Assembly: GCA_031257415.1 (NCBI GenBank)
Contig: JAIROR010000051.1
Coordinates: 1-7,147, forward strand
Direction: 5' to 3'
DNA from: Holosporales bacterium
GTDB lineage: Bacteria > Pseudomonadota > Alphaproteobacteria > RUG11792
Length of the DNA: 7,147 bases
The notes under the pieces were generated by a model. The model was not told where the DNA came from, made no database searches, and worked only from the letters and a program-made list of their open reading frames with translations. The position numbers and the translations under genes were made by a program. Of the stretch, positions 1 to 5,022 are shown piece after piece. Positions within the stretch are counted from its first letter, which is position 1, and each line of letters starts with the position of its first letter.

Positions 1-63
1 AAACTAATCCAACAGTCTCGAGAAGCAAAAATACTTCTTGCAAGTTTTGTGGTAGTGTGTTAG
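1..63 (+). CDS. Possible C-terminal tail of an upstream gene (partial)
   Basis: Frame 1 is open from the window edge to a TAG at 61-63, reading KLIQQSREAKILLASFVVVC. This could be the last 20 residues of a gene beginning outside the window. The frame starting at base 3 is also open to a TAA at about 69-71, so openness proves little over such a short stretch. No family is recognised. The candidate promoter for the next gene lies inside this stretch, which is possible but slightly lowers confidence that it is coding. Confidence 0.2.
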   Translation, partial: KLIQQSREAKILLASFVVVC

Positions 64-66
64 TAT
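38..66 (+). promoter_or_regulatory. Candidate sigma70 promoter of the regulator/ABC operon
   Basis: TTGCAA (38-43) and TAGTAT (61-66) are separated by exactly 17 nt; each matches the consensus hexamer at four of six positions. Transcription would start near 73, giving a leader of about 40 nt before the ATG at 112. The same hexamer pair and spacing recur upstream of both MORN genes on the other strand, which supports them as real promoters of this genome. Confidence 0.5.
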
Positions 67-82
67 GTTAATACGTTGACAC
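57..82 (+). promoter_or_regulatory. Imperfect dyad over the -10 and start site; candidate operator
   Basis: An inner inverted repeat GTAT-gtta-ATAC (63-74) is flanked by outer arms GTGT (57-60) and ACAC (79-82), with unequal spacers. It covers the putative -10 box and predicted start site. The central GTTAA recalls the middle of the classical TrpR operator (CTAGTTAACTAG). The first gene of the operon is TrpR-like, so autoregulation here is a natural hypothesis. The arms are short and imperfect, so this is inference. Confidence 0.3.
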
Positions 83-111
83 ATTTTGGCCAAGGGGCCA
101 CCAAGAGGGCC

Positions 112-390
112 ATGAAAACAAAAAGCGAAACAATAGATTTGTTTAAAGCCTTTTCACTGCTGGATACTCCGGAGGAAGCGAAAAAATTCCTCGCTGATAT
201 TTGCACTCCACAGGAGATTAAAGCTTTGAGTGAGCGTTGGGAGGTGTGTCAACTTCTTGCTCCCGGTAATCTCTCATATCGCGAGATAAAAGAAATTACC
301 GGAACAAGCACAACGACAATCACGAGAGTAGCTCGCTTTTTAAATAACGAGCCAAATTGTGGTTACAAAACTATATTGGCCAAAATTTAA
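112..390 (+). CDS. TrpR-like transcriptional regulator, YerC/YecD family
   Basis: The 92-residue product fits the small, all-helical TrpR superfamily. The pattern FxAFSLLDTPEEAKKFLADICTPQEI, then LSERWEVCQLL, then a helix-turn-helix at about 55-77 (LSYREIKEITGTSTTTITRV) follows the YerC/YecD subgroup closely, including the conserved T-ITRV end of the recognition helix. Family members are dimeric DNA-binding repressors; TrpR itself uses tryptophan as corepressor, but the ligand of YerC-type proteins is less certain. I chose ATG 112, preceded by AAGAGGG (103-109), although spacing is only 2 nt. A TTG at 76 in the same frame would add 12 residues, lacks an SD sequence and lies at the predicted transcription start. 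The gene heads an operon with an ABC importer 13 nt downstream, so local control of that importer is inferred. Confidence 0.85.
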   Translation: MKTKSETIDLFKAFSLLDTPEEAKKFLADICTPQEIKALSERWEVCQLLAPGNLSYREIKEITGTSTTTITRVARFLNNEPNCGYKTILAKI

Positions 391-403
391 AAGGAGAAAA
401 GCA

Positions 404-1378
404 ATGTTTAAGAAGATAGCGGCAGTGATGCTCGGTTCTGTCATGATGATGTATTCGTCTCTATGTGCGACCGGGGCGACCGATAAGAACAAGGAGGAGT
501 TTAAGATAACGATATGTAAAGCGGCCGAACACGAGGCTCTGAATTCAGTCGCGAAGGGAATTCGGGATTATCTCAAAAAATACTCCAATATCGAGTACGA
601 TGTTTTAACGTGCCAGGGCAATCAGGGAACTGCTTTCCAGATGGCTTCAAAAGCGGCGAATGATAAGAGCAATGTGCTGGTGACGATAGGAACTCTCCCA
701 ACTCAGGCTGCCTTTTCTTTTGCCAAAAATAACAAGATAAAGCTGGTGTTTGGGTCAGTCACAAATCCGGCCGACATATCGGCCGACCTGAAGGGAACCA
801 ATACAACTGGCGTTTCAAATTTTGTTTCGTTGCAACCACAAATAGAGATGTTTCAGAAGATACAGCCAAATCTTAAGAAATTGGGCATATTATACAATTC
901 TGGTGAGTCAAATTCTGTTGCAATAGTAAAAGAATTGAAGACTGTGCTCAGCAAAATGGGAATTGCTCTTATTGAGCAAAGTATTCAAAAATCATCCGAT
1001 ATTCCGCAAGCTATAAATTCTATTGTGAAAAAAGTTGATGCTGTATTTATAAGCAACGATAATACTGTTCTGGCAGCTATCCCGCTTGTGGTGAAAACGT
1101 GTACCAACAATAAAATTCCAGCGTACGTCAGTGACACTGATCAGGTTGAAAAGGGTTGTTTGGCGGCTCTAGGCCCCAATCAGTATGATATCGGTGTTCA
1201 GGCAGGGAAGATAATAGAGAAAATAAGAGGGGGAGCAGATGTAAATAAAATAGATGTCGAATACCCAGCGAAAACTGAATTATTCATTAATTTAGACGCC
1301 GCAAAAGCAATTGGCATAACCATTCCCCAGGAAGTAATCGACAAGGCGGATAGGATTATAGGGGAAAATAAAAAATGA
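404..1378 (+). CDS. ABC transporter periplasmic substrate-binding protein (TrpX / ABC_sub_bind family)
   Basis: The 324-residue product captures the ligand of an ABC importer outside the inner membrane. A signal peptide (KK, then a hydrophobic stretch to about residue 22) is followed by a two-lobed family pattern: ICKAAEHEALNSVAKG (37-52), VFGSVTNPADIS (115-126), TTGVSN (134-139), LGILYNSGESNS (160-171), SNDNTV (217-222), ALGPNQYDIGVQAG (255-268) and LDAAKAIGITIP (297-308). These are hallmarks of ABC_sub_bind proteins, which include the streptococcal tryptophan-transport protein TrpX. A cysteine at 21 lacks a proper lipobox (SSLC), so a lipoprotein is doubtful. ATG 404 has AAGGAG at 391-396 with 7-nt spacing; an upstream in-frame GTG at 359 lies inside the regulator gene and is rejected. 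The stop overlaps the permease start by 4 nt (ATGA). Ligand assignment to tryptophan is inference. Confidence 0.9.
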   Translation: MFKKIAAVMLGSVMMMYSSLCATGATDKNKEEFKITICKAAEHEALNSVAKGIRDYLKKYSNIEYDVLTCQGNQGTAFQMASKAANDKSNVLVTIGTLPTQAAFSFAKNNKIKLVFGSVTNPADISADLKGTNTTGVSNFVSLQPQIEMFQKIQPNLKKLGILYNSGESNSVAIVKELKTVLSKMGIALIEQSIQKSSDIPQAINSIVKKVDAVFISNDNTVLAAIPLVVKTCTNNKIPAYVSDTDQVEKGCLAALGPNQYDIGVQAGKIIEKIRGGADVNKIDVEYPAKTELFINLDAAKAIGITIPQEVIDKADRIIGENKK

Positions 1379-2228
1379 TTTCCTTTCAAGAATTACTAAC
1401 TAGCTTTGATATAGCAATGATATTTGGAATCGTTGCAATTGGTATATACGTAACATTCAGGACGATAAACTTTGCTGATTTAACGTGCGATGGCAGCTTC
1501 GTAACTGGGGCAGCAGTCTCCGCAGTCCTCATAAAGAGCGGGGTAGACCCGTATATAGCTACCATAGCGTCGCTGGTATCCGGTGGTCTCGCCGGGTTAC
1601 TTACTGGTATCTTAAACGTAAAATTCAAAATAGCGGATTTGCTTGCAGGAATAATTGTTGCTTTTATGTTGTATTCTGTGAATCTCCGAATAATGAATGA
1701 TGCCCCGAGTATGGTAATAATAGATAGCGTAACTGTGTTTACAAATTCAAATGTATCGATAACTATCATATCACTGGTGTTGTTATTTGCCCTGGCGGTA
1801 ATTTGCCTTTTATTCAGTAGTTTCGGGTTGAAGCTGCGCTCCGTTGGGCACAACAAGCAATTCTCTTCGATTGCTGGAATAAACATTCAATTGATGACAA
1901 TCGCCGGGGTTGTTATAAGCAATTCGCTTGTAGCTCTCGGTGGAGGATTACTGAGCCAATACCAGGGATTCTGCGACAATCCCAGGGAGCTGGTACATTG
2001 GTAGTTGGCCTAACCTCCGTTGTTATTGGAGAGAAACTATTCTCTTTCAAGAAGGAGCCACTTATTGTTTTTTCGTGTTTGCTTGGATCGATCTTATACA
2101 GAATTTTTATAAGCGTGGCGTTGCATGGTAGTGCATTTGGCGTCAGAACCCAGGATCTCAACCTGATAACCGGAATAATGATAATAACGATTATGCTGAC
2201 TAAAAAACAGGAGAAGAAAAATGCTTAG
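1375..2228 (+). pseudogene. ABC transporter permease (TrpY-like), frameshifted
   Basis: This is the membrane channel subunit partnering the flanking binding protein and ATPase. Reading from ATG 1375 gives 209 residues with several hydrophobic helices, the family signature NFADLTCDGSF (32-42), TGILNVKFKIADLLAGI and a cytoplasmic coupling loop GLKLRSVGHN. It then ends in an off-frame tail at TAG 2002-2004. The correct continuation, SQGAGTLVVGLTSVVIGE, is in the frame starting at 1980 and runs to TAG 2226-2228. Joining the two frames by restoring one base near 1978-1980 gives about 284 residues, the normal length, with D-x-x-x-G-x-G spacing as in relatives. No other damage is visible, so this is either a recent inactivation, a sequence error, or a split gene. 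AGGGAG (1984-1989) sits 8 nt before an in-frame TTG (1998), which could permit separate translation of the second part. No classical slippery heptamer is present. Confidence 0.85.
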
Positions 2229-2898
2229 GCTTCGAAATATAAACGTTAGGAATACATTGAGAAATTTATGTCTAACTGTAAGGGACGGCGAGTTCGTCTT
2301 AATAATAGGGGCGAATGGCTCTGGAAAGACTACGCTATTTAATGTAATCTCCGGGATAATACAGCCGAGATCGGGAGAGGTATCCTTCAAGAACCAAGAC
2401 ATAACCAACATTCCGCAACACAGGAGGACAAAGTGGATTTCAACGGTTCTGCAAGATCCGCGGAGTAGTACAGTTGGCGAAATGACAATCCTTGAGAATA
2501 TGATTCTTGCATACATGAGGAATAGTTGTCGCAAAGTTTCTAGGAGCACAATAAATTACTTCAGAGAAAAATTGAGTATTCTTGGGATGAATCTAGAAAA
2601 TAGGCTTGGCGAATATGTTAAGTCACTTTCAGGGGGGCAACGGCAGGCTCTCAGTCTTGTTATGGCGACAATCTCTGATTACGAGCTTCTGCTACTGGAT
2701 GAGATAACTTCGGCCCTCGATCCGAAAAATTCCGACATGATAATGGAAATGACCGAAAAGATAATTGATATTGAAAAGAAGGCTTGCCTGTTGATTACCC
2801 ACAACGTGAAACACATTAAGTCATTTAATGCGCGGATTTTGGAAATGAATAACGGGCAACTTGAAGAGGCGCAGGCTGTTGCCGCGCTTGATCCATAA
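2221..2898 (+). CDS. ABC transporter ATP-binding protein (TrpZ-like)
   Basis: The 225-residue ATPase energises the importer at the cytoplasmic face. All catalytic elements are present: Walker A GANGSGKTT (30-38), Q-loop glutamine 78, signature LSGGQRQ (136-142), Walker B LLLLD with catalytic E161, D-loop SALD (164-167) and switch histidine 194 in LITHN. It resembles the ATPases paired with TrpX/TrpY-type systems but is somewhat short. AGGAG at 2209-2213 lies 7 nt before ATG 2221, and the start overlaps the permease stop by 8 nt, indicating translational coupling. The gene is intact although its permease partner is frameshifted, which suggests the frameshift is recent or not fully inactivating. 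No terminator with a T-run is visible after the stop. Confidence 0.92.
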   Translation: MLRLRNINVRNTLRNLCLTVRDGEFVLIIGANGSGKTTLFNVISGIIQPRSGEVSFKNQDITNIPQHRRTKWISTVLQDPRSSTVGEMTILENMILAYMRNSCRKVSRSTINYFREKLSILGMNLENRLGEYVKSLSGGQRQALSLVMATISDYELLLLDEITSALDPKNSDMIMEMTEKIIDIEKKACLLITHNVKHIKSFNARILEMNNGQLEEAQAVAALDP

Positions 2899-3128
2899 AG
2901 CCAACCAAGAGACTATTGAATAGCCCCGATTGCGAGTGTATTCATCAATTTTTGAATGGTGAATATTTCTCACAAAACATTTTTGTTATAGTAAAAGAGA
3001 TTATCCGGCAGAATAGGGGAGGGCAAAACGGCCGACACGAAGCGCTATTACAACGGTCCCGCAAATAGAGCTGCGACACTTATACGAGCACAATATAAGT
3101 CCAATATAAGTCCAATGGAATCGATTTT
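2899..3128. other. Spacer without a supportable gene
   Basis: This stretch separates the convergent ABC operon and MORN cassette. From 2993, after adjacent TAG/TAA stops, one + frame stays open across the spacer to a TAA just past 3160, reading for example RYYNGPANRAATLIRAQY. It has no ATG, GTG or TTG before 3115, so it can only be a gene remnant or chance. A frame on the other strand is open over the same stretch, which favours chance. TATAGT at 2987-2992 resembles a -10 box but has no good -35 at 16-18 nt. A weak inverted repeat ATTCA/TGAAT lies at 2940-2957. Confidence 0.4.
3092..3113. repeat. 11-bp perfect tandem repeat (AATATAAGTCC x2)
   Basis: Two exact, adjacent copies of AATATAAGTCC occupy 3092-3102 and 3103-3113, and a third begins (AAT) before diverging. 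It lies 15 bp outside the left edge of the large MORN duplication. It may be replication slippage; the 11-bp period is close to one DNA turn, but no function is implied. Confidence 0.8.
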
Positions 3129-3146
3129 ACAATATTTCTTGTGTAT

Positions 3147-3180
3147 AAAAAAAGGTTTCTAAGAATAATACCCAGAAACC
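3147..3180 (-). terminator. Rho-independent terminator of MORN gene 1
   Basis: Read on the minus strand, GGTTTCT (3180-3174) pairs with AGAAACC (3160-3154) around a 13-nt loop and is followed directly by seven T (3153-3147). A second hairpin, GCGTC/GACGC (3211-3207 with 3198-3194), lies between the stop codon and the terminator. On the + strand no T-run follows, so it is unlikely to terminate the ABC operon. Confidence 0.85.
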
Positions 3181-3225
3181 CTCTATTTCAAAAGCGTCCA
3201 GCCGATGACGCAAATTTAGTTTTTT

Positions 3226-3807
3226 CTAATACTCCACGAACTTGTCATTTTTGAAGCGGCCTATGTGTTTCACTCCTTCGCTGTCTGTATGTATGACCTC
3301 TCCTTCAAATTCATCATGTTTAAAATTGCCTTCGTATGTGCTTCCATCAGGGTATGTAATTCGGCCATACCCACATGGCATACCACCTTTAAATTCGCCT
3401 TCATATGTTGCCCCGCTGACATTTGTACGTTTGCCCTTCCCGCACGGTATACAATTTTCAAATTCGCCCTCATATATATTTCCGTTGCGGTATGTAAGTT
3501 TGCCTTTTTCTTTCATTCTGCCATTCTCAAATTCGCCTTCGAGTATATCACCGTCCCTGAGTCTCAATTTCACCTGTCCATTTAGTGGTGGTGTTTTGGT
3601 ACTACATGGTCGATATCCCCACTCTCTGTTTCCTACATAAGCCAAATCTACATCTTTACCTTCTATGTACTCCGGTATTGGAGCAGTATTACTCGTCGCT
3701 GACCCAAGATCATTCATCGCTGATGTATTGCCAACAACTCCACCAAGGACCACTGCCGCAACATAACAACCCAACCTAAATCCCATATTCATCTTACTCT
3801 TTCTCAC
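3226..3807 (-). CDS. Exported MORN-repeat protein, copy 1
   Basis: The product is 193 residues. A signal peptide (RKSK, then a hydrophobic core CYVAAVVLGGVVG, with NTSA before likely cleavage near residue 30) sends it across the inner membrane. A linker (31-88) leads to four 23-residue MORN repeats at about 89-111, 112-134, 135-157 and 158-180 (pattern YEGEFxxGxxxGKGxxTYxxG) and a partial fifth ending in DKFVEY. MORN repeats bind lipid or protein partners and serve as scaffolds; in symbionts and pathogens they occur in exported proteins, but no target can be read from this sequence. Cysteines 119 and 122 and C145 occur in repeats 2 and 3 only of this copy. GTG 3807 gives a basic n-region but has no well-spaced SD; ATG 3792, just after GAGAAAGAG, is a real alternative. 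The gene has its own promoter and terminator. Confidence 0.85.
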   Translation of the reverse strand: MRKSKMNMGFRLGCYVAAVVLGGVVGNTSAMNDLGSATSNTAPIPEYIEGKDVDLAYVGNREWGYRPCSTKTPPLNGQVKLRLRDGDILEGEFENGRMKEKGKLTYRNGNIYEGEFENCIPCGKGKRTNVSGATYEGEFKGGMPCGYGRITYPDGSTYEGNFKHDEFEGEVIHTDSEGVKHIGRFKNDKFVEY

Positions 3808-3833
3808 ATGCTATAAAAGACCTCTCATATACA

Positions 3834-3862
3834 ATACTATAACAATTCAAGTATCATTGCAA
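3834..3862 (-). promoter_or_regulatory. Promoter of MORN gene 1
   Basis: On the minus strand TTGCAA (3862-3857) and TAGTAT (3839-3834) are exactly 17 nt apart. Transcription would begin near 3827, about 20 nt before GTG 3807 and 35 nt before ATG 3792. The same hexamers and spacing are kept in copy 2. Confidence 0.6.
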
Positions 3863-3882
3863 TAACAATATTTCTTGTGTAT

Positions 3883-3916
3883 AAAAAAAGGTTTCTAAGA
3901 ATAATACTCAGAAACC
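3883..3916 (-). terminator. Rho-independent terminator of MORN gene 2
   Basis: On the minus strand AGAAACC (3896-3890) closes on GGTTTCT (3916-3910), extendable to 9 bp by flanking AA/TT pairs, followed by seven T (3889-3883). Copy 1 loses the two extra pairs through base changes. The preceding hairpin GCGTC/GACGC (3947-3943 with 3934-3930) is also conserved. It insulates copy 2 from the promoter of copy 1. Confidence 0.85.
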
Positions 3917-3961
3917 TTCTATTTCAAAAGCGTCCAGCCGATGACGCAAATTTAGTTTTTT

Positions 3962-4558
3962 CTAATACTCCACGAACTTGTCATTTTTGAAGCGGCCTAT
4001 GTGTTTCACTCCTTCGCTGTCTGTATGTATGATCTCTCCTTCAAATTCATTATATCTAAAATTGCCTTCGTATGTGCTTCCGTCAGGGTATATAAGCTTG
4101 CCTTTTCCATGCTTTGCACCATATGCAACGTAACCTTCGTATACACCCTTGTCGTGGTATGTAATTCGGCCATACCCATGTGGTGCGTGAGCGTTAAATT
4201 TGCCCTTAAATTCGCCCTCAAATTTGCTCCCGTTGCTGTATATAAGTTTGCCTTTTCCTTTCATTCTGCCATTCTCAAACTCGCCTTCGAGTATATTATA
4301 GCCTTTGAGCGCATCATAGCCTTTGAATCTTAATTTTGCCTGTCCATTTAGTAGTTCTCCTGTACTACGTAGCTTTCCATCTCCTCTCCAGGACCACATT
4401 ACGTCTTTATCTTCTATGTACTCCGGTATTGGAGCAGTATTACTTGCCGCTGACCCATGACTATCCATCGCTGATGTATTGCCAACAACTCCACCAAGGA
4501 CCACTGCCGCAACATAACAACCCAACCTAAATCCCATATTCATCTTACTCTTCCTCAC
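3962..4558 (-). CDS. Exported MORN-repeat protein, copy 2
   Basis: This 198-residue paralogue is identical to copy 1 over residues 1-31 (signal peptide) and nearly so over the C-terminal 40. MORN repeats lie at about 90-112, 113-139 (a 27-residue repeat with the insertion-like KFNAHAPH), 140-162, 163-185 and a partial one at 186-198. The linker differs (MWSWRGDGKLRSTGELL instead of the DLAYVGN stretch) and the cysteines found in the repeats of copy 1 are absent. In the middle repeats the order of the GKGK and GYGRITY modules is swapped relative to copy 1. The start has the same ambiguity: GTG 4558 or ATG 4543. Export is well supported; partner and role are unknown. It could act in the periplasm, at the surface or in a host cell. 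Confidence 0.85.
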   Translation of the reverse strand: MRKSKMNMGFRLGCYVAAVVLGGVVGNTSAMDSHGSAASNTAPIPEYIEDKDVMWSWRGDGKLRSTGELLNGQAKLRFKGYDALKGYNILEGEFENGRMKGKGKLIYSNGSKFEGEFKGKFNAHAPHGYGRITYHDKGVYEGYVAYGAKHGKGKLIYPDGSTYEGNFRYNEFEGEIIHTDSEGVKHIGRFKNDKFVEY

Positions 4559-4584
4559 ATGCTATAAAAGACCTCTCGTGCGCA

Positions 4585-4613
4585 ATACTATAACAATTCA
4601 AGTGTCATTGCAA
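4585..4613 (-). promoter_or_regulatory. Promoter of MORN gene 2
   Basis: TTGCAA (4613-4608) and TAGTAT (4590-4585) on the minus strand are 17 nt apart, as in copy 1. Four of the five bases at 4578-4582, around the predicted start site, differ from copy 1, all by transitions, while the promoter hexamers are unchanged. Confidence 0.6.
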
Positions 4614-4624
4614 TAACAATATTT

Positions 4625-4751
4625 AGTATGGATTAAGGAAGTGGCCGAAATCAAAGGGAAACGATGATTCTCTGAAAACGATTCAGGTGCAGTTCCGGTT
4701 GTTTCATTCCATTTTTTTCTTATGGGACAAAGATGGGACAAAAATTTTTCT
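4625..4751. other. Spacer between the MORN cassette and the ffh promoter
   Basis: No gene is supported here. One + frame is open from the TAG at about 4624 to a TAA at about 4758 but has no usable start near its beginning. A string resembling the 5' end of a serine tRNA (GGAAGTGGCCGA, near 4636) does not continue into a foldable tRNA. The strand ends in a T-rich stretch and the short tandem repeat described separately. Confidence 0.4.
4722..4742. repeat. Short tandem repeat ATGGGACAAA x2
   Basis: ATGGGACAAA occurs at 4722-4731 and 4733-4742, an 11-bp period with one base between. It lies directly upstream of the -35 box of the ffh promoter. Repeated TGGGACA strings are often seen beside integrase attachment sites, and a protein-binding role is also possible. 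No integrase gene is in the window. Confidence 0.7.
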
Positions 4752-4781
4752 TGCATAAAAATAAAAAAGTATGCTACAATA
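4752..4781 (+). promoter_or_regulatory. Strong sigma70-type promoter with extended -10, upstream of ffh
   Basis: TTGCAT (4752-4757) and TACAAT (4776-4781) are 18 nt apart, with TGC directly before the -10 hexamer (extended -10) and an A-rich spacer. It is the best promoter in the window. Transcription should start near 4788, giving about 64 nt to GTG 4852 and about 235 nt to the ffh ATG at 5023. Confidence 0.7.
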
Positions 4782-4808
4782 TTATTGACACCTGTTCTTG
4801 CGGGCTCT

Positions 4809-4843
4809 CTTTCCTTGGAAAGTTCGCTGGGTTAACCAGGAGG
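4809..4843 (+). promoter_or_regulatory. Two-hairpin mRNA leader with perfect Shine-Dalgarno
   Basis: Just downstream of the predicted start, CTTTC-cttg-GAAAG (4809-4822) and CTGG-gttaa-CCAG (4827-4839) can form two small hairpins. The second overlaps the first two bases of a perfect AGGAGG at 4838-4843, so folding could affect ribosome access. I see no match to a known riboswitch, and the conserved SRP RNA core (GGUCCGGAAGGAAGCAGCC type) is absent. Confidence 0.4.
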
Positions 4844-4851
4844 ATATTGGT

Positions 4852-4983
4852 GTGTGTTTGCGAAACTATGAGGAAAATCTTATGAAATCGGTTCAGGAGG
4901 CGGCTTCTAAATTGGTTTTGGTTTCATTCAGAGTTCCATCTGGCAAGCTTCTCATTAGGCGATTTCGGCGTTACGGTATATAA
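4852..4983 (+). CDS. Possible small basic protein or leader peptide ahead of ffh
   Basis: A 43-codon frame begins at GTG 4852, 8 nt after the perfect AGGAGG, and ends at TAA 4983. The product starts MCLRNYEENLMKSVQEAASK and ends IRRFRRYGI. ATG 4882 is an internal alternative without an SD at proper spacing. The stretch FRVPSGKLLIRRF resembles the opening strands of a UBX (ubiquitin-like) domain, R-hydrophobic-P-x-G-x-x-hydrophobic-x-R-R-F, but the rest of such a domain is missing, so this may be a remnant or coincidence. The frame is the same as that of ffh, separated by two stop codons. Its placement behind a strong promoter and RBS is the main evidence that it is translated. Confidence 0.45.
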   Translation: MCLRNYEENLMKSVQEAASKLVLVSFRVPSGKLLIRRFRRYGI

Positions 4984-5022
4984 TGGACTTTGATGGTGTC
5001 GCTGTTTTTTTATTAATTGATT

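Larger units (their letters stand above)
3129..4624. repeat. Direct tandem duplication of a MORN gene cassette (736 + 751 bp)
   Basis: Copy 1 spans about 3129-3864 and copy 2 about 3865-4615. The string ACAATATTT occurs at 3129-3137, 3865-3873 and 4616-4624, that is, at both outer edges and at the junction. Each copy contains, in minus-strand order, a promoter, a MORN gene, a 3' hairpin and a T-tract terminator. The 15-bp length difference lies wholly within the coding region (193 versus 198 codons). The terminal parts align with very few differences, whereas the centre of the gene is diverged. Unequal recombination at the short ACAATATTT repeat is a plausible origin (inference). Confidence 0.92.

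Noticed and set aside
76..81. TTGACA as a consensus -35 box upstream of the regulator gene
   Set aside because: No -10-like hexamer occurs 16-18 nt downstream; the TTGCAA/TAGTAT pair further upstream fits better.
420..470. Lipoprotein signal in the binding protein (Cys 21)
   Set aside because: The residues before the cysteine are SSL, which do not fit the lipobox (L-A/S-G/A-C); a standard signal peptidase I site shortly after is more likely.
1386..1886. Minus-strand open frame of 166 codons opposite the permease
   Set aside because: It is antisense to a recognised permease with family motifs and shows no independent coding evidence.
1970..2004. Programmed -1 frameshift in the permease
   Set aside because: The local sequence around GACAATCCC has no slippery heptamer of X-XXY-YYZ type and no evident downstream stem or pseudoknot; a plain deletion or sequence error is simpler.
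3154..3180. Bidirectional terminator shared by the ABC operon and MORN gene 1
   Set aside because: The hairpin is followed by a T-run only on the minus strand; on the + strand CTCTATTTC follows, which is not an effective T-tract.
3242..3640. Long + strand open frames over the MORN genes (also 4001-4333)
   Set aside because: They are antisense shadows of the repetitive MORN coding sequence; the minus-strand frames have signal peptides, clear repeats, promoters and terminators.
3129..4624. CRISPR array or clustered short repeats
   Set aside because: The periodicity comes from 69-bp MORN-coding repeats and a two-copy gene duplication; there are no identical short repeats with unique spacers.
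4636..4716. Serine tRNA-like sequence (GGAAGTGGCCGA ... GTTCCGGT ... CATTCC)
   Set aside because: The beginning looks like tRNA-Ser and the ends can pair over four bases, but the T-arm stem does not form and no plausible anticodon arm was found.
4788..4900. SRP (4.5S) RNA gene adjacent to ffh
   Set aside because: The strong promoter suggested a stable RNA, but the conserved domain IV core (GGAA tetraloop with the AGGUCCGGAAGGAAGCAGCC pattern) is absent, and a perfect Shine-Dalgarno points to an mRNA leader instead.
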